Below are positions 1 through 6,958 of a stretch of DNA of 7,281 nucleotides, piece by piece. The DNA comes from Kordiimonadaceae bacterium. GTDB lineage: Bacteria > Pseudomonadota > Alphaproteobacteria > Sphingomonadales > Emcibacteraceae. The DNA is taken from the NCBI GenBank assembly GCA_018699075.1, contig JABIPV010000076.1, forward strand, positions 1 through 7,281, read 5' to 3'. Within the stretch, counting starts at the first letter, position 1. Every line of letters starts with the position of its first letter. Position numbers and translations under genes: made by a program. The notes under the pieces are model-generated. The model saw nothing but the letters and a program-made list of their open reading frames with translations. It did not search any database and was not told the DNA's origin.

Positions 1-1
1 C

Positions 2-1489
2 AGTCAGCAACCCTTTTTTATAGGGGTAATAGAAACACCAAACATGAATGCCATCGCCGAAAATGGCGTTCATTTTAAAAATGCTTTTGTCACTACTGCC
101 CTATGTTCCCCAAGTCGCGCCACGATCTTGACCGGGCAATATGCCAATACCCACGGTGTGGTCGATAACAATGCCGCCCTTCCCGAAGGCACAAGGTTCT
201 TCCCTGAATATATGCAACAAGTCGGTTATAACACCGGTTTTGTCGGTAAATGGCACATGGGCGCACAGGGCGACCAACCACAAGCCGGTTTCGACAAATG
301 GGTAAGCTTTGAAGGACAAGGCGAATATTACCCTGAACTTGCCGATGGCACGATTACTAAATTAAATGTCGACGGCACCAGAGTTGATCAAAAAGGTTAT
401 ATCACGGATGAGCTAACTGATTATGCCATTGAGTGGCTCGATAGTCTCAACAAAGAAGAACCATTTTTCCTTTATTTTTCACATAAAGCGGTACATGCAA
501 ATTTCCATCCAGCTGAACGCCACGAAGATCAATATGCAGGTAAGCAAGTAAACCTTCCGGCAAATATGGCCGATACGGAAGAAAACTACCGCGGTAAACC
601 ACGCTGGGTAAAAGACCAACGCAGCAGCTGGCATGGTGTTGATTTCCCGTATCACAGCACACTGGATGTTGGCGCCTATAAAATGCAATATCACCGTACT
701 TTGTCTGCGGTTGATGACAGTATTGGCCGTGTTCAGGCATGGCTGATAGAAAACGACCTTGCTGAAAATACAATTGTAATTTTGATGGGCGATAACGGAT
801 TTTTATTCGGTGAACATGGATTGATCGACAAACGTAATGCCTACGAAGAAAGCATGCGTGTGCCGCTCCTCGCCATGGGACCAGGATTTGAAAAAGGTAA
901 AACCGTTGAAGAAGTGGTTGCCAACCTTGATATTGCCCCGACGTTGCTTGAAATTGCTGGTGCCCCGCGCCCTGAACAATTCCAAGGACGCAGCTTCACC
1001 AAGCTCGGTAGTGGCGAAAAAATGGATCAGCCATGGAATAACGAATTTGCTTATGAATATTTCTGGGAATATGACTTTCCGCAAACGCCAACAACATTTG
1101 CCGTACGTACTGACAAATATAAGCTAATCCAATATCACGGCATTTGGGACCGCGAAGAACTATACGACATGACCAATGATCCAACAGAAATGATTAATTT
1201 GGCAGATGATCCAGAATTCCTACAAGTTAAAATCGACCTTAGAAAGCGTATTTATGTTCTTTCCGGTAATCCGGAAGGCGAACATGTGGTGCCTTACACA
1301 GAACGTACGCATTCGGGCTATCGTTTTCGCGACTTGACCGCAAGCAAAGCCGCTGACTTCCCTAAAGATTGGTTGCGTACAGGCGAAGAAGCCGACCGAT
1401 TTGAAGCCGATTTTGATGATAGCGTTGAAAAATGGGACCGCATCAGAAAAGAGCAAGCAGAAATTGATGCCAGAAATAATAAGGAATAA
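2..1489 (+). CDS. S1-family sulfatase, first of a tandem pair (5' end outside window)
   Basis: Exported sulfatase expected to hydrolyse a sulfate ester using a formylglycine residue. The reading frame is open back to base 2, and the codons before the ATG at 44 align with the second sulfatase (both read TPNM there), so ATG 44 is internal. By that alignment about 34 residues are missing, including the signal peptide and the first metal-binding Asp pair. Seen: CSPSR with the modifiable Cys at 104-106, GKWHMG (245-262), SHKAVH (479-496), metal-binding Asp-Asn (791-796) followed by Lys at 830-832, and a C-terminal region typical of bacterial sulfatases (about 1039-1260). The only Cys in the visible part is the activation Cys. 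Close relatives are often annotated as N-acetylglucosamine-6-sulfatase or arylsulfatase, but the substrate cannot be read from sequence. Compared with its neighbour it has a longer, charged C-terminal tail. It needs an FGE- or anSME-type activating enzyme, not present here. Confidence 0.95.
   Translation, partial: SQQPFFIGVIETPNMNAIAENGVHFKNAFVTTALCSPSRATILTGQYANTHGVVDNNAALPEGTRFFPEYMQQVGYNTGFVGKWHMGAQGDQPQAGFDKWVSFEGQGEYYPELADGTITKLNVDGTRVDQKGYITDELTDYAIEWLDSLNKEEPFFLYFSHKAVHANFHPAERHEDQYAGKQVNLPANMADTEENYRGKPRWVKDQRSSWHGVDFPYHSTLDVGAYKMQYHRTLSAVDDSIGRVQAWLIENDLAENTIVILMGDNGFLFGEHGLIDKRNAYEESMRVPLLAMGPGFEKGKTVEEVVANLDIAPTLLEIAGAPRPEQFQGRSFTKLGSGEKMDQPWNNEFAYEYFWEYDFPQTPTTFAVRTDKYKLIQYHGIWDREELYDMTNDPTEMINLADDPEFLQVKIDLRKRIYVLSGNPEGEHVVPYTERTHSGYRFRDLTASKAADFPKDWLRTGEEADRFEADFDDSVEKWDRIRKEQAEIDARNNKE
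125..174 (+). repeat. 50-nt perfect direct repeat, copy 1 (within sulfatase 1)
   Basis: These 50 bases are identical to 1717-1766 in the second sulfatase. They encode the segment just after CSPSR, from ILTGQ to the start of the Asp-Asn-Asn-Ala stretch, and match at every third codon position as well. The surrounding sequence differs at many synonymous sites, so protein constraint alone does not easily explain it. Recent gene conversion between the copies is a reasonable inference. Confidence 0.85.
1481..1486 (+). promoter_or_regulatory. Ribosome binding site of sulfatase 2
   Basis: AAGGAA lies 5 nt before the ATG at 1492 and overlaps the last codons of the first sulfatase. With only 2 nt between the stop at 1487-1489 and the next start, the two genes are probably cotranscribed and translationally coupled. 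Confidence 0.7.
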
Positions 1490-1491
1490 TC

Positions 1492-3003
1492 ATGCGTATT
1501 ATTTTATTTCTTAGCCTTTTGTTCACAGGTCAGCTTGCCATGGCACAAGACAAGCCGAATATCATATATATTCTAACTGATGACCAACGTTATGATGAAC
1601 TCGGCGTTTTAAACCCTCTGCTTAACACGCCAAATATGGACGCACTAGCCAATGAAGGCGTACATTTTAGAAATGCTTTTGTCACCACGGCTCTTTGTTC
1701 GCCAAGTCGCGCGACCATCTTGACCGGGCAATATGCCAATACCCACGGTGTGGTCGATAACAATGCGCCAATCCGTGAAGGCACGGTCTTTTTCCCAAGC
1801 TACTTACAACAAGCCGGTTATAAAACAGGTTTTTTCGGTAAATGGCACATGGGCGCAGAGGGCGATCAACCACAACCCGGCTTTGATAAATGGCTTAGCT
1901 TCGAAGGACAGGGTAAATATTATCCAGAACTTCCGGATGGCAGCATTTCACAGCTCAATATTGACGGAAAGCATGTTGATCAAAAAGGATACATCACCGA
2001 CGAGCTTACAGATTATGCCATTGATTGGCTCGACAGTCTCAATAAAAAAGAGCCGTTCTTTATGTATTTATCCCATAAAGCGGTACATGCGTTATTCCTG
2101 CCCGCTGAAAAGTACAAAGATCAATATTCCGATAAACAGGTCAAAATGCCTGATAACATGGCCAACACCGAAGAAAATTACCGTGGCAAGCCGCGATGGG
2201 TCCGTGATCACCGCAATGGTTACCACGGTGTAGATTTCCCTTATCACGCCAACGAACTTTCCGTTGCCGCTTATAAAATGGAATATCACCGCACACTTAG
2301 TTCTGTTGATGACAGCCTTGGCCGTGTACGCGCATGGCTTAAAGAAAACAATCTAGATGAAAATACGATTGTCATGCTGATGGGTGATAATGGATTTCTT
2401 TTTGGTGAACATGGCATGATTGATAAGCGTAATGCCTATGAAGAAAGTATGCGCGTCCCCCTTCTCGCCGTTGGCCCCGGGTTTGAAGGCGGACAGCAAA
2501 TTACCGAAGTCGTCGCCAACCTTGACATTGCCCCGACCATCCTTGCCCTTGCGGGTGTCGAAAAACCGGCTCATTTCCAAGGGGAAAGCTTTGCAACACT
2601 GCCAACAGATGAGGCGGCAAAAGCGGCATGGAACAACGAATTTGCCTATGAATATTTTTGGGAATACAGCTTTCCACAAAACCCGACCACCTTTGCGGTA
2701 CGCACAGACAAATACAAACTGATCCAATATCACGGCATTTGGGACCGTGAAGAGCTATACGATATGGAAAATGACCCGACAGAAATGAATAATCTGGCCC
2801 TTGATCCTGAACATGAAGATACGGTCGTCGCCCTCAGAAAACGTATATATGCCCTAATGGCTGACGGTAAAGGGCGCCACATTGTTCCCTATACAGAACG
2901 CAAAAATGGTGGCAATCTTTGGCGTGGTAAAAATACACCGGACGCCTTAAAAGCATCGGATTTTCCAAAAGAATGGTTAAAAAAAGGTAGAAACGAACAG
3001 TAA
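1492..3003 (+). CDS. Secreted S1-family sulfatase, second of a tandem pair (complete)
   Basis: A complete 503-aa sulfatase, a normal length for the bacterial S1 family. Residues 1-18 form a Sec signal peptide with a likely cut after Ala-Met-Ala (A18/Q19), so the enzyme is periplasmic or secreted. Seen in order: metal-binding Asp30-Asp31; activation motif CSPSR at 69-73 with Cys69, the only Cys in the protein, converted to formylglycine in this family; GKWHMG at 116-121; SHKAVH at 194-199; metal-binding Asp299-Asn300; Lys312; and a C-terminal domain from about 365 to 455 with a conserved aromatic EYFWEY segment. It closely resembles the upstream copy throughout, so the pair arose by tandem duplication. 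Substrate is unknown: relatives are annotated as N-acetylglucosamine-6-sulfatases, and sulfated algal or animal glycans are plausible. The start is supported by a ribosome binding site 5 nt upstream and by the signal peptide. Confidence 0.96.
   Translation: MRIILFLSLLFTGQLAMAQDKPNIIYILTDDQRYDELGVLNPLLNTPNMDALANEGVHFRNAFVTTALCSPSRATILTGQYANTHGVVDNNAPIREGTVFFPSYLQQAGYKTGFFGKWHMGAEGDQPQPGFDKWLSFEGQGKYYPELPDGSISQLNIDGKHVDQKGYITDELTDYAIDWLDSLNKKEPFFMYLSHKAVHALFLPAEKYKDQYSDKQVKMPDNMANTEENYRGKPRWVRDHRNGYHGVDFPYHANELSVAAYKMEYHRTLSSVDDSLGRVRAWLKENNLDENTIVMLMGDNGFLFGEHGMIDKRNAYEESMRVPLLAVGPGFEGGQQITEVVANLDIAPTILALAGVEKPAHFQGESFATLPTDEAAKAAWNNEFAYEYFWEYSFPQNPTTFAVRTDKYKLIQYHGIWDREELYDMENDPTEMNNLALDPEHEDTVVALRKRIYALMADGKGRHIVPYTERKNGGNLWRGKNTPDALKASDFPKEWLKKGRNEQ
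1717..1766 (+). repeat. 50-nt perfect direct repeat, copy 2 (within sulfatase 2)
   Basis: Identical base for base to 125-174 in the first sulfatase, at the homologous codons. A second shared block of 23 identical bases follows at 1835-1857 (matching 243-265), over the GKWHMG motif. Confidence 0.85.
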
Positions 3004-3030
3004 AATATTATAGTATTATAAAAAAATTAT

Positions 3031-3036
3031 AGAGGT
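3031..3036 (+). promoter_or_regulatory. Ribosome binding site of the small TonB-domain gene
   Basis: AGAGGT lies 5 nt before the ATG at 3042. The 38-nt gap after the sulfatase stop is very A+T-rich and contains two direct TATTATA copies (3006-3012, 3014-3020). I see no hairpin terminator there, so read-through from the sulfatases is possible. Confidence 0.55.
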
Positions 3037-3041
3037 CAGGT

Positions 3042-3407
3042 ATGTTTAATAAGCTAATATGTTTTTTTGTAGTTTCAGTTCTAAGCCTTTCGTTTGCATT
3101 CGCGCAAGAAGATGGCGCGCTGCCCGATGAAATGTCTCAACACCGCCAATTAAGCCGAGTTGACCCGGATTATCCAAAAGAAGCCGAAGCACGAAACCTA
3201 AGCGGTTGGGTACTTGTCGGTTATGACATCGACAGGGTCGGCAGAACCAGTAGCGTTATCGCCCTCTCATCATCCGATAAAATATTTGAATATAATGCCA
3301 TCAGCGCCGTAAGAAGATACACCTTTTCCCCCGCCATCCGCTCCGGAGAGCCCGTAGAAGTCCGCGGTCAAACAGTCAGAATTAATTTCAAGTTGGCGAA
3401 AAGATAA
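3042..3407 (+). CDS. Small exported protein made of a TonB C-terminal domain
   Basis: A 121-aa protein with a signal peptide (residues 1-21, likely cut after Ala-Phe-Ala, A21/Q22), a short linker, and a TonB C-terminal domain over about 39-121. The domain shows the usual pattern: a Tyr-Pro (44-45) with following small and basic residues, then Gly-Trp-Val leading into a beta strand, an Ile-Asp...Gly turn (63-67), a helix (Ile-Ser-Ala-Val-Arg-Arg) and a Phe-Ser-Pro-Ala...Gly-Glu-Pro-Val stretch. A classical TonB has an uncleaved N-terminal membrane anchor and a long Pro-rich spacer, both absent here. It is thus probably a free periplasmic TonB-like domain rather than an energy transducer. It sits 38 nt after the sulfatases and may be transcribed with them. 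Its only Cys (residue 7) is inside the signal peptide and there is no lipobox. Pipelines would call it 'energy transducer TonB'; the real role is unknown. Confidence 0.88.
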   Translation: MFNKLICFFVVSVLSLSFAFAQEDGALPDEMSQHRQLSRVDPDYPKEAEARNLSGWVLVGYDIDRVGRTSSVIALSSSDKIFEYNAISAVRRYTFSPAIRSGEPVEVRGQTVRINFKLAKR

Positions 3408-3421
3408 CGCTTAAAAAACCA

Positions 3422-3450
3422 TTGAAAGTCACCAAATACTTTTATATAGT
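3422..3450 (+). promoter_or_regulatory. Candidate sigma-70-type promoter for the TPR-TonB array
   Basis: TTGAAA (3422-3427) and TATAGT (3445-3450) are separated by 17 nt, and each matches five of six consensus positions. Transcription would start near 3457 and leave a leader of about 20 nt before the ATG at 3478. TATAGTC recurs at 3456-3462, giving an 11-nt-spaced direct repeat that could be a second -10 element or an operator half-site. The call rests on pattern match and placement only. Confidence 0.5.
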
Positions 3451-3467
3451 CTTCCTATAGTCAAATT

Positions 3468-3473
3468 GGGGGA
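3468..3473 (+). promoter_or_regulatory. Ribosome binding site that decides the start of the first array gene
   Basis: GGGGGA ends 4 nt before ATG 3478. A longer frame could begin at TTG 3466, but this would place the ribosome binding site inside the coding region, so the ATG is preferred. Confidence 0.65.
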
Positions 3474-3477
3474 CAAT

Positions 3478-4698
3478 ATGTTTAGACACTTCTTCATAAT
3501 CTTAACAATTATATTTACGTTCTCTGCTATCTCAGCACAAGCAGCACGGGAAAGTGATATTGATAATTTTGAACGACTAGAAAAACAATTTGAAGAAGTT
3601 TATAAATCTACGGATGATTATGAATTAATCATATCTTCTGCAGAAAAAATGGACAAACAAGCACCGAGAGCTTTTGGAAAATATTCAGCTAGACGGAACG
3701 AAGTAACCTTAAGATTAGCCCAACTTTATAATGAAAAAATATCCGTCTCGGAATATGAAAACCGTACCCAACTGCGAAAAGACGCCAAAAATGTCAATGA
3801 CTTATACAAAAAATACTTTCAAGTAAAACGAAAGACACGCGCACCAAAAGATATTTTATATCTTGAAAATTATATTAAATATATTGCCGCAAAATTCCGT
3901 GTATCCGGCCCACGTCATATAAACTCAAATGCAAAAGAAGCCTTAATAATTGCTCGCAACTTAAATTTATCGGCGGGGGAAATCGGTGATATTTATTATT
4001 TCATAGCCATGCAAAAAGTACAAAACATGGATTATGCTTATGCAAATGAAATAGCAACAGATTCAATAAACGATGCGTTAAACCAATATACCCTAGCTTA
4101 CGGCCCAAATCATAATAAAGTCGCAGATAGCATTTATTGGCTCGCTAAAGCGGAGACCAAAAAAGGTAATGCCGTCGAAGCTGAAAAGAAATTTCTGCAG
4201 GCTTTAAAACAATATGAAGATAATAACTATGATAAAACCTCCGTATTTTATGACATTCATATTTCGCTCATTAAATTATATGAAGCAACGGGCCGAAAAG
4301 ACCAGGCTACACAACATGTAATCGCTTGTGCAGTTGACAACCTGGTAAACAAAGATGCCATAGCACTATATTATCCTGTGTTAGATTTTCCCAATGATCG
4401 GTCCGTACAAGGATATATTTCAAACGTGGAGATGAAATTTAACATTGATACTCACGGCTATGCCAAAGACATCAAAATCACATCAAGCAACAACAGAGTT
4501 TATGATCTATTTGCGATAAAGTCATTAAAGGAGTTCCGTTTTGCCCCCACCATTAAAGACGGTGAAATAATTGAAAGCAAAAATGTCCGATATGATTTCA
4601 GTTACACATATTTCAAAAAAATGAACCCTTATTATACAAATAGATTTTATAGCCCCTCCAGAGCAATCCTCCCTAACTACTTACGTGGCCTCCTATAG
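3478..4698 (+). CDS. Exported TPR-like protein with C-terminal TonB-like domain, array copy 1 (divergent)
   Basis: A 406-aa protein read from ATG 3478. Residues 1-22 form a signal peptide with a likely cut after Ala-Gln-Ala. The mature N-terminus aligns with the other copies (pattern F..L...F...Y, then II..AEK, then P.A.GK.S, then LA.LY.EK), but this copy is the most divergent. A TPR-like helical pair lies around 213-246 (Trp-Leu-Ala ... Ala-Glu-Lys-Lys-Phe ... Ala-Leu). The only Cys is Cys284 in the helix before the TonB-like domain. That domain spans about 297-379 and keeps Ile-Asp...Gly and the Phe-Arg-Phe-Ala-Pro...Lys-Asp-Gly motif, but it lacks the usual Tyr/Phe-Pro..Ala entry motif. 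It carries a Tyr-, Pro- and Arg-containing tail (380-406) absent from the other copies. It is probably first in an operon led by the promoter at 3422-3450. Function is unknown; a periplasmic binding or scaffolding role is inferred from the domains. Confidence 0.88.
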   Translation: MFRHFFIILTIIFTFSAISAQAARESDIDNFERLEKQFEEVYKSTDDYELIISSAEKMDKQAPRAFGKYSARRNEVTLRLAQLYNEKISVSEYENRTQLRKDAKNVNDLYKKYFQVKRKTRAPKDILYLENYIKYIAAKFRVSGPRHINSNAKEALIIARNLNLSAGEIGDIYYFIAMQKVQNMDYAYANEIATDSINDALNQYTLAYGPNHNKVADSIYWLAKAETKKGNAVEAEKKFLQALKQYEDNNYDKTSVFYDIHISLIKLYEATGRKDQATQHVIACAVDNLVNKDAIALYYPVLDFPNDRSVQGYISNVEMKFNIDTHGYAKDIKITSSNNRVYDLFAIKSLKEFRFAPTIKDGEIIESKNVRYDFSYTYFKKMNPYYTNRFYSPSRAILPNYLRGLL

Positions 4699-4703
4699 AA
4701 AGG
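4697..4703 (+). promoter_or_regulatory. Ribosome binding site of array copy 2
   Basis: AGAAAGG overlaps the stop codon of the previous gene. It lies 4 nt before a TTG at 4708 and 10 nt before the ATG at 4714, so spacing alone does not settle the start. Confidence 0.5.
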
Positions 4704-4713
4704 TAATTTGAAA

Positions 4714-5829
4714 ATGTACAAAATATTTTACTCCTTACTTCTAATTATTTATTTATTAACAGCAGCTATATCCTCTGCCGACGTAGCCACTGAAAAAGCC
4801 GAGTTTAAAAAGCTCTATGCCGATTTCAATGATCTATATGCAAATTCAGATGCTATTGAGCCCATAATTGAAGTTGCTGAAAAGCTCTACTCTATATCAC
4901 CAAATCTATACGGTGAATTATCACAAACTCATGCAGTTATCACCTATAATTTAGCTACGCTATACGACGAAAAGGGAGGCAAAAGAAGTAATGATTTTGA
5001 AAAAAAAGCAACCAAACTATATTCTGATTACTTCAGAATTCTTGATAAACTCGAACAACCCCAAGACCAAGATTACTTAACACAGCTCGTCGCTCTTATT
5101 CATGCAGAAAACAATGCCAATACCTATGAATCAAAATTCACACTTACCAAAAAAGCATTGTCGATTGCAAAAGATCTAAATCTACCGAAAACTGTTATTG
5201 CCAATTACGAATTAATTTTTGGCTTTTTAAGATACAAAGCACAAAATATATCGCAATCAGAAGATTTATTTGAATCAGCTCAAGAAAAGTTCATAGAAGA
5301 GTATGGCGATACCCATTACAAAGTTGGTGAAAGCCAATATTGGTTAGGCAGAATAGCGATGGCGAGGAACAATAAGTCAAAAGCAGAAGAAAAACTTCTC
5401 AATGCGCTAGCTATATTTGATGACAAAGGAGAAGAAGGAAACACTCTATCTCAATCCACTCATGCCTATTCAGTCAACTTATATGAAGAGATGGGCCAAT
5501 CAGATGAAGCAACAAAACATTGTCAAGCAGTAGCAGTAGAACGCCCGAAAGGTTTTGATCAATTTGTTGATCCACTCTTTAGAATTTACCCCAACTATCC
5601 CCAGAGTGCTATGCGTGGAGGCGTAAAAGGCTATTCAGTCGTTGAATTTGTAGTCGATACAGATGGCATAACCCGAGATGTCAAAGTAATTGACGGCTCT
5701 AGTAAAATGTTTGAAAAATCAAGTATAGAAGCCGCTAAAAAATACCGTTACGCACCAAGTGTAAAGGACGGAAAACTTATTTCAACCGAAGGAGTGAGAA
5801 TTCGCTTCATATATGAATTAGATAAATGA
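4714..5829 (+). CDS. Exported TPR-like protein with C-terminal TonB domain, array copy 2
   Basis: A 371-aa protein from ATG 4714; TTG 4708 in the same frame would add two residues (Met-Lys). The N-terminal signal peptide ends near Ser-Ser-Ala22. Residues 28-89 form a block shared with copies 3 and 4 (48 of 62 identical to copy 3), starting KAEFKKLYA and ending YNLATLYDEKGG. The middle is helical, with a TPR-like unit about 202-235 (Tyr-Trp-Leu-Gly ... Lys-Ala-Glu ... Asn-Ala-Leu). The lone Cys270 follows Lys-His. The TonB C-terminal domain (about 287-371) is well preserved: Tyr-Pro-Gln-Ser-Ala (295-299), a beta strand, Asp-Thr-Asp-Gly (315-318), and Tyr-Ala-Pro-Ser-Val-Lys-Asp-Gly (346-353). 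There is no internal membrane anchor or Pro-rich spacer, so a soluble periplasmic protein is likely. Gap to the previous gene is 15 nt (9 nt with TTG), and its stop overlaps the next start. Pipelines would label it a TonB family or TPR protein; the actual function is unknown. Confidence 0.9.
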   Translation: MYKIFYSLLLIIYLLTAAISSADVATEKAEFKKLYADFNDLYANSDAIEPIIEVAEKLYSISPNLYGELSQTHAVITYNLATLYDEKGGKRSNDFEKKATKLYSDYFRILDKLEQPQDQDYLTQLVALIHAENNANTYESKFTLTKKALSIAKDLNLPKTVIANYELIFGFLRYKAQNISQSEDLFESAQEKFIEEYGDTHYKVGESQYWLGRIAMARNNKSKAEEKLLNALAIFDDKGEEGNTLSQSTHAYSVNLYEEMGQSDEATKHCQAVAVERPKGFDQFVDPLFRIYPNYPQSAMRGGVKGYSVVEFVVDTDGITRDVKVIDGSSKMFEKSSIEAAKKYRYAPSVKDGKLISTEGVRIRFIYELDK

Positions 5830-6953
5830 AGATATTAATTATGATATACTGGTCATTCTTCATAATACTTCTTTTAATAGGGTCAAATCCAGTAAATGCC
5901 GATCAGGTCGCAGACAAAGCCGAGTTTAAAAAACTTTATGCTGAATTTAGTGATCTCTTTGCTAATTCAGAGGCCATTGAGCCTATAATTGAAATCGCGG
6001 AAAAACTTTATTCTCTTTCGCCTTTAGCATACGGAAAAAATTCTAACAACACGGCTGTTGTAACTTATAACCTTGCAACCCTTTATGATGAAAAAGGGGG
6101 AGAAACTAATTCAGAGGATGAGAAGCGTGCTTCTGAGCTATATAAAGAGTATTTTACCATTCTTGACGGACAAAAAAAACCATTAGACAACCAATATTTT
6201 CAACAATATATCGCCTTTGTGAAAAGTGAACATAATGCATTTGGCTATCGTTCTGATACGTCTTATTCAAAGAAAGCCATCGAGATAGCAAAAAGCATTA
6301 ATCTTTCAAACCTTGAACGTGCGAACTTAGATTTTCTTATTGCCAATCACCGTTATTATAGCGGTAAGCCAACGGACGCTAAAAAGTTATTCACGAATGC
6401 GCACAAAAAATACATCGCCGAATATGGCCTTAATCACTATAAAGTTGGCGAAACAACATTTTGGCTTGCCCAAATTGATTTCAAGAACGGCCGCCATAAA
6501 AGAGCGGGGGAAAATTATCTTTCCGCAATGGAAATATTAAGCAAATCCGAGCTAGAATCTGCTGCTGCAATGGTTTTGATTACTCACGCGGCATTGGTTG
6601 AAATATACGCTAAAAGAGGTGATGATGCTGAAGCCACAAAACATTGCCTCGAATATGCCTATAAACGTCCAAAAGAATTTGAACGCAACATAGTTCCACT
6701 TTATAAAATACCCGCTAAGTTCCCAGATGCGGCGAGAAGAAAGTCCGGTCAAAGTTCAGTTACATTAGAATATGATATTGATAAAAATGGCTACACCACA
6801 AATATCGTCGTTAGAGACGCAACCATAAGAAAAATTGAAAATGCAGCCATAAACGCCCTAAAAGAATTCCGCTACGCTCCTAACATAAGAGACGGCAAGC
6901 CCGTCGCTATCGAAGGACTTGAAATGAGATTTAGCTTTGGACATATGAAGTAG
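5826..6953 (+). CDS. Exported TPR-like protein with C-terminal TonB domain, array copy 3
   Basis: A 375-aa protein whose ATG overlaps the previous TGA (ATGA at 5826-5829). No strong ribosome binding site is visible, so it is probably translated by reinitiation from copy 2. An in-frame ATG at 5841 is a weaker alternative. The signal peptide ends near Val-Asn-Ala. The KAEFKKLYA-to-DEKGG block follows at once and is nearly the same as in copies 2 and 4. A TPR-like unit covers about 205-238 (Phe-Trp-Leu-Ala-Gln ... Arg-Ala-Gly-Glu-Asn-Tyr). The single Cys274 again follows Lys-His. The TonB C-terminal domain covers about 291-375, with Phe-Pro-Asp-Ala-Ala, Ile-Asp-Lys-Asn-Gly, and Phe-Arg-Tyr-Ala-Pro-Asn-Ile-Arg-Asp-Gly-Lys-Pro-Val. 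Domain layout and length match copy 2, so the two are recent duplicates that diverged mostly in the middle helices. The role is unknown beyond the inferred periplasmic location. Confidence 0.9.
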   Translation: MKILIMIYWSFFIILLLIGSNPVNADQVADKAEFKKLYAEFSDLFANSEAIEPIIEIAEKLYSLSPLAYGKNSNNTAVVTYNLATLYDEKGGETNSEDEKRASELYKEYFTILDGQKKPLDNQYFQQYIAFVKSEHNAFGYRSDTSYSKKAIEIAKSINLSNLERANLDFLIANHRYYSGKPTDAKKLFTNAHKKYIAEYGLNHYKVGETTFWLAQIDFKNGRHKRAGENYLSAMEILSKSELESAAAMVLITHAALVEIYAKRGDDAEATKHCLEYAYKRPKEFERNIVPLYKIPAKFPDAARRKSGQSSVTLEYDIDKNGYTTNIVVRDATIRKIENAAINALKEFRYAPNIRDGKPVAIEGLEMRFSFGHMK

Positions 6954-6958
6954 ATGAT

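Noticed and set aside
44..46. ATG 44 as the true start of the first sulfatase
   Set aside because: The frame is open to the window edge, the preceding codons align with the second sulfatase, and a start here would leave no signal peptide and no first metal site.
837..2722. Pair of + strand frames at 837-1127 and 2420-2722 (and one at 1733-2233) inside the sulfatases
   Set aside because: They appear at matching places in both paralogs only because the sulfatase codons are conserved. They have no own ribosome binding site or domain.
93..2733. Long minus-strand frames opposite both sulfatases
   Set aside because: They are antisense shadows, similar between copies because the coding strand is duplicated. 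Composition and starts do not support real genes.
3004..3041. Terminator between sulfatase 2 and the small TonB-domain gene
   Set aside because: The TATTATA copies are direct, not inverted, and no G+C-rich stem precedes a T run.
3395..3421. Terminator hairpin after the small TonB-domain gene
   Set aside because: Only a 3-bp GCG/CGC stem can be drawn, and it is followed by an A run rather than T.
3466..3468. TTG 3466 as start of the first array gene
   Set aside because: The GGGGGA ribosome binding site would fall inside the coding sequence; ATG 3478 has correct spacing and gives a normal signal peptide.
6340..6752. Short frames at 6340-6540 (+) and 6552-6752 (-)
   Set aside because: Both lie inside array copy 3 in other frames and have no features of their own.
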